A stretch of DNA of 64,000 nucleotides, from positions 434,001 through 498,000 of the forward strand of contig NZ_CP017561.2 of the NCBI RefSeq assembly GCF_001865575.2, written 5' to 3'. The notes beneath the pieces were generated by a model, which was not told the origin of the DNA, made no database searches, and worked only from the letters and a program-made list of their open reading frames with translations. This DNA comes from Paraburkholderia sprentiae WSM5005. Lineage in GTDB: Bacteria > Pseudomonadota > Gammaproteobacteria > Burkholderiales > Burkholderiaceae. Both the position numbers and the translations under genes were made by a program. This document shows positions 17,603-27,654 of the stretch, in pieces. Within the stretch, counting starts at the first letter, position 1. Every line of letters starts with the position of its first letter.

Positions 17603-18553
17603 TCAAACCTGCGCACCCGCGTTCGGATCGTCCGGGTCGAGGCGTTCCTTCTTGTCCTTCAGCAGGTCTTCGCGCTTGACGCCGAACCACATCGCGAGCG
17701 CCGCGGCGACGAACACCGACGAGTAGATGCCGAACAGAATACCGACCGTCAGCGCGAGCGCGAAGTAGTGCAGCGTCGGGCCGCCGAACAGGAACATCGA
17801 CAGCACCATCATCTGCGTACAGCCGTGCGTGATGACGGTTCGCGACATCGTGCTGGTGATCGCGTGATTGATCACTTCGATCACGCTCATCTTGCGTTCG
17901 CGGCGGAAGGTTTCGCGAATCCGGTCGAAGATAACGACCGACTCGTTGACCGAATAGCCGAGCACCGCGAGCACCGCGGCCAGCACCGACAGCGAGAACT
18001 CCCATTGGAAGAACGCGAAGAAGCCGAGAATGATCACGACGTCGTGCAGGTTGGCGATCACGCCGGCCACCGCGTACTTCCATTCGAAGCGGAACGACAG
18101 GTAGATCACGATACCGGCCACCACGCACGCGAGCGCGAGCAGACCGTCGGTGGCGAGTTCCTTGCCGACCTGCGGACCGACGAACTCGACGCGCTGCAAC
18201 TGCACTTGCGGCGTGTCGGCTTTCAGCGCGCCCATCACCTGCTCGCTCTGCTGCGCGGACGTGTAGCCCGACTTCAGCGGCAGACGGATCAGCACGTCGC
18301 GCGAGGAGCCGAAGTTCTGCACCTGCGCGTCGGCATAGCCGAGCTTGCCGAGCGTGTTACGCACCGGGTCGAGCGGAACCACGCCCGGATACTGAACCTC
18401 GATCACGGTACCGCCGGTGAATTCCACCGACAGGTGCAGCCCGCGATGCACGAGGAAGAACACGGCGGCGAGGAAGGTAATCAGCGAGATCGCGTTGAAG
18501 ATCAACGCGCGCTGCATGAACGGAATGTCTTTACGGAAACGGAAAAATTCCAT
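17603..18553 (-). CDS. secF: Protein translocase subunit SecF
   Basis: The 316-residue SecF has the expected N-terminal helix (ALIFNAISLITFLAAVFFLVHRG), the first periplasmic domain (LHLSVEFTGGTVIEVQYPG) and five further helices, including GYSVNESVVIFDRIRETFRRERK, the conserved cytoplasmic loop. With SecD it uses the proton gradient to complete protein export through SecYEG. It is preceded by GGAG in a purine-rich leader and starts 18 bases after secD. Length and sequence are normal for the family. Confidence 0.97.
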   Translation of the reverse strand: MEFFRFRKDIPFMQRALIFNAISLITFLAAVFFLVHRGLHLSVEFTGGTVIEVQYPGVVPLDPVRNTLGKLGYADAQVQNFGSSRDVLIRLPLKSGYTSAQQSEQVMGALKADTPQVQLQRVEFVGPQVGKELATDGLLALACVVAGIVIYLSFRFEWKYAVAGVIANLHDVVIILGFFAFFQWEFSLSVLAAVLAVLGYSVNESVVIFDRIRETFRRERKMSVIEVINHAITSTMSRTVITHGCTQMMVLSMFLFGGPTLHYFALALTVGILFGIYSSVFVAAALAMWFGVKREDLLKDKKERLDPDDPNAGAQV

Positions 18554-18571
18554 GGTCTTCTTCTCCGGGAC

Positions 18572-20677
18572 TCAGCGGGACGAACCCGGTTTCTGCGGCG
18601 TCGAGTCGTTCGACGTCGGCGTACCCGGCGTATTGCGGCGGCGCACGGTCGGCTTCGCGCGACCCTGCGCGCCGGCCGCGGCCGGTGCCTTCGCGCTTGC
18701 CTTGGCGCTCGCCTTCGCAGTGGCGATGGCCTGCGCGGTGTCGGTCGCGGCGTCGCTGCTGGCGAGGCTATTGCCAACGCTGTTGCCAACATAGGCGGCC
18801 GAGCCTGCCGCCGCCGCTTGCGGACGCCACACCTGGCCGATGGACAGCGACTTCAGCTTCTTCTTGCCGCCGTACCAGAAGTTGACCAGGCCGCGCGAGA
18901 AGAACACCGCCGAGAACATCGACGTCAGTATGCCGATACAGTGGACGATCGCGAAGCCGCGCACCGGACCGGAGCCGAAAGCGAGCAGCGCGAGGCCGGC
19001 GATCAGCGTGGTCACGTTCGAGTCGAGAATCGTCGCCCATGCATGCGCGTAGCCGTTCTGGATGGCCAGTTGCGGCGGCGCGCCGTGGCGCAGTTCCTCG
19101 CGCACGCGCTCGTTGATCAGCACGTTCGAGTCGATCGCCATACCGAGCGCGAGCGCGATAGCGGCGATACCCGGCAGCGTGAGCGTGGCCTGCAGCATCG
19201 ACAGCACCGCGACCAGCAGCAACAGGTTCACGGACAGGCCGATCGTCGAGATCACGCCGAACAGCATGTAGTACGCGATCATGAACACGGCGATCGCCGC
19301 GAAGCCCCACACGACCGAGTGGAAGCCCTTCTTGATGTTGTCGGCGCCGAGGCTCGGGCCGATCGTGCGTTCCTCGATGATTTCCATCGGCGCGGCGAGC
19401 GAACCGGCGCGCAGCAGCAGCGCGAGGTCGGCGGCCGCTTGCGGGGTCGGCTGGCCGGTGATCTGGAAGCGGTCGCCCAGTTCCGACTGAATGGTCGCGA
19501 CCGTCAGCACTTCGCCCTTGCCGCGTTCGAACAGCACCATCGCCATCGGCTTGCCGATGTTGTCGCGCGACACTGCGCGCACCGCGCGGCCGCCTGCCGA
19601 ATCGAGACGGATGTTGACCGACGGACGCTGATGCTCGTCGAAGCCCGCTGATGCGTCGATGATGCGGTCGCCGGTGAAGATCACCTGCTTGCGCAGCAGC
19701 ACCGGCGCCTGGTTGCCTTGCGTGAAGAGTTCATCGCCCGGCGGCACCGGGTCGTTCGGGTTCGGATGCGTGTTGACCGGGTCGGCGAGGCGCGCTTCGA
19801 GCGTCGCCGTGCGGCCGATGATGTCCTTCGCCTTCGCGGTGTCCTGCACGCCCGGCAGTTCGACCACGATACGGTCCGAGCCCTGTTGCTGGATCACCGG
19901 CTCGGCCACGCCGAGTTCGTTCACACGGTTATGCAGCGTCGTGATGTTCTGCTTGAGCGCGGCGTCCTGCACGGTGCGTTGCACGGCCGGCGTGAAGGTG
20001 CCGACGAGTTGCACGCCGCCGTCCGCACCGGGGTTCGGCTGCGACACCCACTGCAGTTCGCTGACGCTGCGACCGAGCAGCTTGAGCGCCGCGTCCGCCG
20101 TGGCCTGGTCGGCCAGATTCACCACCACCGACTGGTTCACGCGATTCACGCCGCCGTCGCGGACGTTGTTGTCGCGCAGCAGCGTGCGCACGTCCGAGGC
20201 GTCCGAATCGAGTTTCTTGTTCAGGGCGCCGGCCATGTCGACCTGCAGCAGGAAATGCACGCCGCCGCGCAGGTCCAGACCCAGGTACATCGGCAGTGCG
20301 CGCAGCGCGGTCATCCAGGTCGGCGACGCGCTTTGCAGGTTCAGTGCGACGATGTACTGCGGATCGTTCGGGTCGCTGTTGAGCGACTTCTGCAGCAGAT
20401 CTTTGACGCGCAGCTGCGTGTCCGTGTCCGTCAGGCGCACGCGGATGTTCGCGTTGTTCTGCGAGTTGTCGAACGTAATCGCGGTCGGCTTGATCTGATT
20501 GCCGGCGAGCGCCGCTTCGACTGACGCAAGCGTGGTGGCGTCGAGCTTGACCGTTGCCTTGCCGCTCGACACTTGCACCGCCGGCGCTTCGCCGTACAGA
20601 TTGGGCAGCGTGTACACGAGGCCGATGACCAGAGCCACCAGCATCACGGCGTATTTCCAGAGGGGGTAGCGATTCAT
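18572..20677 (-). CDS. secD: Protein translocase subunit SecD
   Basis: SecD is an RND-type protein with an N-terminal helix, a large periplasmic P1 domain and five C-terminal helices. The DLRGGVHFLLQVDM motif and the IDSNVLINERVREEL loop confirm it. The protein has 701 residues against about 615 in E. coli. The excess is a C-terminal cytoplasmic tail of about 85 residues after the last helix, rich in Ala, Ser and Lys with short repeats (KASAKASAKAP). The tail has no recognisable fold. The gene lies between yajC and secF in the usual order. Confidence 0.97.
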   Translation of the reverse strand: MNRYPLWKYAVMLVALVIGLVYTLPNLYGEAPAVQVSSGKATVKLDATTLASVEAALAGNQIKPTAITFDNSQNNANIRVRLTDTDTQLRVKDLLQKSLNSDPNDPQYIVALNLQSASPTWMTALRALPMYLGLDLRGGVHFLLQVDMAGALNKKLDSDASDVRTLLRDNNVRDGGVNRVNQSVVVNLADQATADAALKLLGRSVSELQWVSQPNPGADGGVQLVGTFTPAVQRTVQDAALKQNITTLHNRVNELGVAEPVIQQQGSDRIVVELPGVQDTAKAKDIIGRTATLEARLADPVNTHPNPNDPVPPGDELFTQGNQAPVLLRKQVIFTGDRIIDASAGFDEHQRPSVNIRLDSAGGRAVRAVSRDNIGKPMAMVLFERGKGEVLTVATIQSELGDRFQITGQPTPQAAADLALLLRAGSLAAPMEIIEERTIGPSLGADNIKKGFHSVVWGFAAIAVFMIAYYMLFGVISTIGLSVNLLLLVAVLSMLQATLTLPGIAAIALALGMAIDSNVLINERVREELRHGAPPQLAIQNGYAHAWATILDSNVTTLIAGLALLAFGSGPVRGFAIVHCIGILTSMFSAVFFSRGLVNFWYGGKKKLKSLSIGQVWRPQAAAAGSAAYVGNSVGNSLASSDAATDTAQAIATAKASAKASAKAPAAAGAQGRAKPTVRRRNTPGTPTSNDSTPQKPGSSR

Positions 20678-20793
20678 GAGTGGTCCAACGGGAAGGTTGG
20701 CTTGGATGCGATGCGTCCGGCGATGAGCGCGGGCTGTTCAGCGAAGTGCATGAACTGCCGGCGAGGCCGCACCGGACGCGAGGAGTGCAGGCC

Positions 20794-21123
20794 TTACAGC
20801 GACTTGATCGTGCCCTTCGGAAGAATTGTCGTGACCGACGCCTTTTGCACGGTGATTTCCGTGCCTTCCGAAATTTCGATGCCGACGTAGGCTTCGCCCA
20901 CCTTCGTGACCTTGCCGACGATGCCGCCGTTCGTCACGACTTCGTCGCCCCTGGCCATCGCTGCGAGCATGCTGCGATGTTCCTTCTGGCGCTTCATTTG
21001 CGGGCGAATCATGATGAAGTACAGCACGCCGAACATCAGGATCAGCGGCAGGAAGCTCATCAGGTTGGATTCGATACCGCCTGCTGCAGCGCCTTGCGCG
21101 AAGGCATTTGAAATGAACGACAC
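20794..21123 (-). CDS. yajC: Sec translocase accessory protein YajC
   Basis: YajC is a small single-span inner-membrane protein (hydrophobic SFLPLILMFGVLYFIMIRP) that joins SecDF. Family features are RPQMKRQKEHRSML and GDEVVTNGGIVGKV. I place the start at GTG 21123 because GGAGAG is correctly spaced before it and the resulting N-terminus (SFISNAFAQG) matches relatives; an ATG at 21147 would add eight residues. The product is 109 residues. It precedes secD by 116 bp. Confidence 0.93.
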   Translation of the reverse strand: MSFISNAFAQGAAAGGIESNLMSFLPLILMFGVLYFIMIRPQMKRQKEHRSMLAAMARGDEVVTNGGIVGKVTKVGEAYVGIEISEGTEITVQKASVTTILPKGTIKSL

Positions 21124-21316
21124 GTTGGTCTCTCCGTTATCAGTCAAACGAACAAAAAAATCAGCCGATTATTCTACCACCGGCCCTATGCGCGCCGGCG
21201 CGGCGAATCGGCTTTGCGATCAACCGTTTAAAGCTCCGACTCCGGCGAATTCAGCGACCGGCGAAAGTAAATTGTAAGTTATCCGCGTGCGACACGCGAA
21301 TCCGCATGCCGGGTCT

Positions 21317-22582
<1,266 letters not shown>

Positions 22583-22624
22583 CTAGGAAAACTGCCGATA
22601 CGTTGAAACGGTGTCCGCGCCGGC

Positions 22625-23683
22625 TTATGCATCGCGCCGCGTGAGCAGCATCGCGTCACCGTAACTGAAAAAGCGATAGCGCTCGTCGATCGCATGACGA
22701 TACGCGGCGCGAATCGTCTCGACGCCCGCGAATGCCGACACCAACATCAGCAGCGTCGACTTCGGCAAATGGAAGTTCGTGACCAGGCGGTCGACCACCC
22801 GAAAGCGGTAACCCGGCGTGATGAAGATATCGGTTTCCGCGCTCGCCGCGGCGAGCGGATGGCCGGCGGCTTCGGCGTCGCGCGCGGCGGCTTCGAGCGC
22901 GCGCATCGAGGTCGTACCGACCGCGATCACGCGATTGCCGCGCGCTTTCGTCGCGGCGATCTTGTCCGCGAGCGCTTGCGGCAGGTGATACCACTCGCTG
23001 TGCATCTTGTGCTCGGCGATGTTCTCGACCCGCACCGGCTGGAACGTGCCCGCGCCGACGTGCAGCGTCAGCGTTGCGCGTTCGACACCGTTTGCGTCAA
23101 GCCTGGCGAGCAGCGCGTCGTCGAAGTGCAGGCCGGCGGTCGGCGCGGCGACCGCGCCCGGGTTTTGCGCGAACACGGTCTGATAGCGGGTTTCGTCGGT
23201 CGCGTCGGGGTCGTGCTCGATGTAGGGCGGCAGCGGCAGACGGCCGTACTGCTCGATCAGCGTCAGACAGTCGTCGGGGAAATGCAGCGTGTAGAACTGA
23301 TCGACGCGCTCGCCGACGGTGACGTCGAACGCATCGGCGAGACGGATCGTCGTTCCCGCCTGCGGGCTCTTGCTCGCGCGGACCTGCGCGAGCGCGCTGC
23401 GCTCGCCGATCAGGCGCTCGACCAGCACTTCGATCTTGCCGCCGCTCGCTTTCTGGCCGAAGAAACGCGCCTTCAGCACTTTGGTATCGTTGAAGACCAG
23501 CAGATCGCCCGGCGCGACGCACTCGGGCAGCTCGGTGAAGCGGCGGTCGATCAGGCGCGCGGCGCCGTCGGCGACGCCTGCGGCGTCCACGTCGAGCAGA
23601 CGGCTTGCGCTGCGCTCGGGCAACGCGACTTGCGCGATCAGCTCGGGCGGCAGATCGAAATCGAAATCGGAAAGCGTAAACAT
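22625..23683 (-). CDS. queA: S-adenosylmethionine:tRNA ribosyltransferase-isomerase
   Basis: QueA uses the ribose of SAM to convert preQ1-tRNA to epoxyqueuosine-tRNA. The 352-residue protein opens [27 protein letters not shown] and has the conserved [17 protein letters not shown] and [17 protein letters not shown] blocks. It is transcribed leftwards from a promoter region shared with the divergent recG gene and is followed by tgt, so it is probably the first gene of queA-tgt-yajC-secDF. Confidence 0.97.
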   Translation of the reverse strand: MFTLSDFDFDLPPELIAQVALPERSASRLLDVDAAGVADGAARLIDRRFTELPECVAPGDLLVFNDTKVLKARFFGQKASGGKIEVLVERLIGERSALAQVRASKSPQAGTTIRLADAFDVTVGERVDQFYTLHFPDDCLTLIEQYGRLPLPPYIEHDPDATDETRYQTVFAQNPGAVAAPTAGLHFDDALLARLDANGVERATLTLHVGAGTFQPVRVENIAEHKMHSEWYHLPQALADKIAATKARGNRVIAVGTTSMRALEAAARDAEAAGHPLAAASAETDIFITPGYRFRVVDRLVTNFHLPKSTLLMLVSAFAGVETIRAAYRHAIDERYRFFSYGDAMLLTRRDA

Positions 23684-23873
23684 GCGAACGACTGGAAGCG
23701 GGTTGGGACTGATTTGGGACTGAATTGAGCCGAAGCCGGAGCCGGGCGGCTATGATGGCGGGACGCCGAAGCAGCCCGCGCGCGCCGTGAGCCGCGTCCT
23801 GCCCACGCTCGATGTGTGAAGCGCGGCACGACTTTTTTCGACAGAAGCCGATATTGTACTTGCGAAGCAGCCC

Positions 23874-26228
23874 ATGCCTTTGTCCGACCGCCGATCGTCC
23901 GTTGCCACCCTCGAAGCGGGCGCCGAACCGCGGCGCCGTGGCGCGCGAGCGGAGGCGGGGCAACGGGATCAGGCGCAAGGGGGCGCGCGTCGCGACATGA
24001 CGGCGGCTGGCCACGATGCCGGTCGCGACGGCGAGCCCACCGGCGCCGCCGCGGGCGACCCGCCGGATGAATTCGCGGCCGACCACGCAAGCGACGATAA
24101 ACCCGCCGCCAAAGTCAAAGCCACGGCGAAGACCGCCGCCAAACCCGCAGCCAAAACCCCCGTCAAAACCGCCGACAAGCTCGCCAAGCTCGGGCTCACG
24201 CGCGACATCGACCTCGTGCTGCATCTGCCGATGCGCTACGAAGACGAAACCTCGCTGACGCCGATCGCTCACCTGCTGCCCGGTGGCATCGCGCAAACCG
24301 AGGGCGTGGTGTTCGACAACGAGATCGCCTATCGCCCGCGTCGGCAGCTGCTCGTGAAGCTGCGCGACGCAGACGCCGACGGCGACGAGCTCGTGCTGCG
24401 CTTTCTGAATTTCTACGGTTCGCAGGTCAAGCAGATGGCGCCCGGCGCGCGCCTGCGCGTGCGCGGCGACGTGCGCGGCGGCTTTTTCGGCATGGAGATG
24501 GTGCACCCGACCGTGCGCGTCGTCGATGAGGACACGCCGCTGCCGCAGGCGCTGACGCCGGTCTACCCGAGCACCGCGGGCGTATCGCAGGCGTATCTGC
24601 GCAAGGCGATCGACAACGCGCTCGCGCGCACGTCGCTGCCGGAGCTGCTGCCCGTGCCGGTCGCGCGCGCGTTTCTCGAGCCGCTTGGCGTGCCCGCGCT
24701 GATGGACGCGGTGCGCACGCTGCATCATCCGGGCGCGCAGTCGGACGAAACGGCGCTGATCGACGGCACCCATCCGGCCTGGGTGCGCATCAAGTTCGAG
24801 GAACTGCTCGCGCAGCAGATGTCGCTCAAGCGCGCGCACGACGAGCGTCGCGCGCGCGCCGCGCCGGCCATGCCGCGCCGCAAGCTCGGCGACGAGTCGG
24901 CGCTGGTCGCGCGTCTGCTGAAGGCGCTGCCGTTTTCGCTGACGGCCGCGCAGCAGCGCGTCGGCGGCGAGATCGCGCTCGATCTGACGCAGCCGCATCC
25001 GATGCAGCGGCTGTTGCAGGGCGACGTCGGCAGCGGCAAGACGATCGTCGCGGCGCTTGCTGCCGCGCAGGCGATCGACGCCGGCTACCAGGCCGCGCTG
25101 ATGGCGCCGACCGAAATCCTCGCCGAGCAGCACGCGCGTAAATTGCGCGGCTGGCTGGAGCCGCTCGGCGTGAACGTCGCGTGGCTCGCGGGTAGTCTGA
25201 AGACCAGGGAGAAGCGCGCGGCAATCGAAGCGGCCGCGCTCGGCACCGCGCAGCTCGTGATCGGCACGCACGCGATCATCCAGGACGCGGTCGAGTTCGC
25301 GCGCCTGGGGCTCGTGATCGTCGACGAGCAGCATCGCTTCGGTGTCGCGCAACGGCTCGCACTGCGCGCGAAGGCGCAGGGCGCCGCCGACGGCGCGCCC
25401 GACTTCCAGCCGCATCAGCTGATGATGTCCGCGACGCCGATTCCGCGCACGCTCGCAATGACTTACTACGCTGACCTCGACGTCTCGACGATCGACGAAT
25501 TGCCGCCCGGCCGCACCCCGATCCTCACCAAGCTCGTGTCCGACGCGCGCCGCGAAGAGGTGATCGGCCGCGTGCGCGAGGCGGCGCTGACGGGGCGTCA
25601 GGTGTACTGGGTGTGTCCGCTGATCGAAGAAAGCGAGACCCTGCAGCTGCAAACCGCGGTCGAGACCTACGAGACGCTCGTGGCCGCGCTGCCTGAACTG
25701 AAGGTCGGGCTCGTGCACGGGCGCCTCGCGCCCGCTGAAAAGGCCGCGGTCATGGACGCGTTTTCGCGCAACGAGATCCAGTTGCTGGTCGCGACCACGG
25801 TGATCGAAGTGGGTGTCGACGTGCCGAACGCGTCGTTGATGGTGATCGAGCATGCGGAGCGCTTCGGTCTCGCGCAGCTACATCAGTTGCGCGGACGGGT
25901 GGGGCGCGGCAGCGCCGCGTCGGTTTGCGTACTGCTGTACACCGGACCGCTGTCGATGACCGCCCGCGCCCGCCTGCAAACGATGCGCGAAACCACCGAC
26001 GGCTTCGAGATCGCCCGCCGCGACCTCGACATCCGCGGGCCCGGCGAATTCCTCGGCGCGCGTCAATCGGGCGCGGCGATGCTGCGTTTCGCCGACCTGC
26101 AGAACGATCAGCACCTGATTGAGCCGGCGCGCGAGGCCGCCGCGACGCTGCTCGACCAGTATCCGGACATCGTCATCCAGCATCTGGCGCGCTGGCTCGG
26201 CGCGCGCGAGCAATACCTGAAAGCCTGA
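23874..26228 (+). CDS. recG: ATP-dependent DNA helicase RecG
   Basis: RecG reverses stalled replication forks and branch-migrates Holliday junctions. The wedge domain is followed by the helicase core with Walker A (LLQGDVGSGKTIVAALAA), DEQHRFG (motif II), MMSATPIPRTLAMT and the C-terminal QLRGRVGRG. The protein has 784 residues against about 693 in E. coli. The extra 90 residues are N-terminal and low-complexity, ending in a Lys/Ala repeat (KATAKTAAKPAAKTPVK) like that of histone-H1-type proteins. An internal Met at 23997 would remove about half of this extension, so the true start is uncertain. Confidence 0.95.
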   Translation: MPLSDRRSSVATLEAGAEPRRRGARAEAGQRDQAQGGARRDMTAAGHDAGRDGEPTGAAAGDPPDEFAADHASDDKPAAKVKATAKTAAKPAAKTPVKTADKLAKLGLTRDIDLVLHLPMRYEDETSLTPIAHLLPGGIAQTEGVVFDNEIAYRPRRQLLVKLRDADADGDELVLRFLNFYGSQVKQMAPGARLRVRGDVRGGFFGMEMVHPTVRVVDEDTPLPQALTPVYPSTAGVSQAYLRKAIDNALARTSLPELLPVPVARAFLEPLGVPALMDAVRTLHHPGAQSDETALIDGTHPAWVRIKFEELLAQQMSLKRAHDERRARAAPAMPRRKLGDESALVARLLKALPFSLTAAQQRVGGEIALDLTQPHPMQRLLQGDVGSGKTIVAALAAAQAIDAGYQAALMAPTEILAEQHARKLRGWLEPLGVNVAWLAGSLKTREKRAAIEAAALGTAQLVIGTHAIIQDAVEFARLGLVIVDEQHRFGVAQRLALRAKAQGAADGAPDFQPHQLMMSATPIPRTLAMTYYADLDVSTIDELPPGRTPILTKLVSDARREEVIGRVREAALTGRQVYWVCPLIEESETLQLQTAVETYETLVAALPELKVGLVHGRLAPAEKAAVMDAFSRNEIQLLVATTVIEVGVDVPNASLMVIEHAERFGLAQLHQLRGRVGRGSAASVCVLLYTGPLSMTARARLQTMRETTDGFEIARRDLDIRGPGEFLGARQSGAAMLRFADLQNDQHLIEPAREAAATLLDQYPDIVIQHLARWLGAREQYLKA

Positions 26229-26265
26229 GCGCGAGCCGCCGGCGCAAGCGGACCGGCTAAAAGGT

Positions 26266-26303
26266 TGGCGAACCGACCCTATAGGTGTATAACTAGAACC
26301 TAT
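26266..26303 (+). promoter_or_regulatory. oxyR promoter with an OxyR-like dyad
   Basis: A perfect dyad ATAGGT-N11-ACCTAT spans 26281-26303 and contains the ATAG and CTAT ends expected of OxyR/LysR sites. It overlaps a -10-like TATAAC (26288-26293), which lies 16 bp from TTGGCG (26266-26271). The placement over the -10 suggests autorepression of oxyR, as in other bacteria. This is inference. Confidence 0.55.
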
Positions 26304-26331
26304 CGAATCCTTCATACTGATTGATCCCCGA

Positions 26332-27291
26332 ATGACGCTCACCGAATTGAAATACATCGTTGCGGTGGCCCGCGAGCGGCACTTCGGCCGGGCCGCCGAG
26401 GCGTGTTTCGTCAGCCAGCCCACGCTGTCCGTGGCCATCAAGAAGCTCGAAGACGAGCTGAACGTGCAGATCTTCGAGCGCGGCACCAGCGAGGTCAGCG
26501 TCACGCCGATCGGCGAACAGATCGTCACGCAGGCGCAACGCGTGCTCGAGCAGACGCTTGCGATCAAGGAAATCGCCAAGCAGGGCAAGGACCCGCTGGT
26601 CGGTCCGCTGCGCCTTGGCGTGATCTACACGATCGGGCCGTACCTGCTGCCGACGCTCGTCAAGCAGATGATCCGGCGTGTGCCGCAGATGCCGCTGATG
26701 CTGCAGGAAAACTACACGCTCAAGCTGATCGAGCTGCTCAAGCAGGGCGAAATCGACGTCGCGATCATGGCGCTGCCATTTCCCGAAACCGGTCTGACGC
26801 TGCGCCCGCTTTACGACGAGCCATTCGTCGTCGCGCTGCCGTCTGGTCACGCGTGGGAAAGCCGCCCGAAGATCGACCCCGACGATCTGAAGCAGGAAAC
26901 CATGCTGCTGCTCGGCAGCGGCCACTGCTTCCGCGATCATGTGCTCGGCGTGTGTCCCGAACTGATGCGTTTTTCGCAGAACGCGGACGGCATCCAGAAG
27001 ACCTTCGAGGGCTCGTCGCTCGAAACGATTCGTCATATGGTCGCGAGCGGGGTCGGCATTACCGTGCTGCCGCGCATGTCGGTGCACGAGGTCAAGCCGC
27101 ACGCGGGCGGGATCGACGCGGGCCTGCTCAGCTACGTCGCGTTCGACGAGCCGGTGCCCGATCGCCGCGTCGTGCTGGCATGGCGCAAGAGCTTCACGCG
27201 CATGCCCGCGATCGACGCGATCTGCGAGGCAGTCGCTGCGTGCGACCTGCCTGGCGTCAAAAAGCTCGATCTGCCGACCGCCGTCAACTGA
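26332..27291 (+). CDS. oxyR: Peroxide-sensing LysR-type regulator OxyR
   Basis: The 319-residue protein has an N-terminal winged helix (HFGRAAEACFVSQPTLSVAIKKLEDEL) and a LysR substrate-binding domain. The two peroxide-sensing cysteines are at exactly the E. coli positions, C199 (SGHCFRD) and C208 (GVCPE), so it should form the activating disulfide. It sits 103 bp downstream of recG, an association seen in other Proteobacteria, and upstream of a catalase and dps that are plausible targets. An additional Cys at residue 25 lies in the DNA-binding domain. Confidence 0.96.
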   Translation: MTLTELKYIVAVARERHFGRAAEACFVSQPTLSVAIKKLEDELNVQIFERGTSEVSVTPIGEQIVTQAQRVLEQTLAIKEIAKQGKDPLVGPLRLGVIYTIGPYLLPTLVKQMIRRVPQMPLMLQENYTLKLIELLKQGEIDVAIMALPFPETGLTLRPLYDEPFVVALPSGHAWESRPKIDPDDLKQETMLLLGSGHCFRDHVLGVCPELMRFSQNADGIQKTFEGSSLETIRHMVASGVGITVLPRMSVHEVKPHAGGIDAGLLSYVAFDEPVPDRRVVLAWRKSFTRMPAIDAICEAVAACDLPGVKKLDLPTAVN

Positions 27292-27355
27292 TTAACCGTC
27301 GTCTCTTACAGCCGTCCTTGGAGCGGGGGCGGCCTGTCAAAAAAGGGCCTCAGCC

Positions 27356-27410
27356 CTATCGAATAGATTAAATTAATCAACTTCAAATATTCGATAGCAA
27401 TCGCTATAGT
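27356..27410 (+). promoter_or_regulatory. Catalase promoter region with OxyR-like inverted repeats
   Basis: CTATCGAATA (27356-27365) is the exact inverse of TATTCGATAG (27388-27397), with centres 32 bp apart, about three helical turns. A further CTAT follows at 27404. The right arm overlaps the space between a -35-like TTCAAA (27382-27387) and a -10-like TATAGT (27405-27410), 17 bp apart. ATAG/CTAT elements are the core of OxyR sites, and oxyR is immediately upstream, so activation by oxidised OxyR is the simplest reading. Confidence 0.6.
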
Positions 27411-27451
27411 TTCCTCCACGGATCGCCCGATCCCCCTTGGAGGACATCACC

Positions 27452-27571
27452 ATGCAAGCGGTTTCACAACTCATCCACGCCTTTTCTGCGCGACCGTCTG
27501 CGACGCTCCCCGCGCCGAGTCTCCGTACGGTCGCGATCTCCTTGCTCGCCGACCGGGTGCTGGCGGCCTGA
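27452..27571 (+). CDS. Small ORF (39 residues) before the catalase gene
   Basis: ATG 27452 is preceded by a strong TTGGAGGA at 27437-27444, one of the best ribosome-binding sites in the window, and the ORF runs for 39 codons to TGA. The peptide starts MQAVSQLIHAFSARPSATLP and ends ISLLADRVLAA; it is weakly amphipathic, with no signal peptide or known domain. It lies between the presumed OxyR-controlled promoter and katA, 83 bp before the catalase start, so it would be on the same mRNA. It may be a leader whose translation affects katA, or a small protein. I do not recognise it. Confidence 0.5.
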   Translation: MQAVSQLIHAFSARPSATLPAPSLRTVAISLLADRVLAA

Positions 27572-27654
27572 CGCGCCTATCCATAACGGCGTGCGTCGCG
27601 CATCGATGCCGCCCGTTTTCCCTTTGATTCGATAAAAACCACACAGGAGTGCCT

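Noticed and set aside
17576-19651. 691-codon plus-strand frame opposite secF and secD
   Set aside because: The residue composition (Arg, His, Gln, Glu rich) is that of a complement frame; both strands cannot encode SecD and this product.
23097-25853. 918-codon minus-strand frame opposite recG and overlapping queA
   Set aside because: It covers recG in full on the opposite strand and shows no domain; it is a GC-rich artefact.
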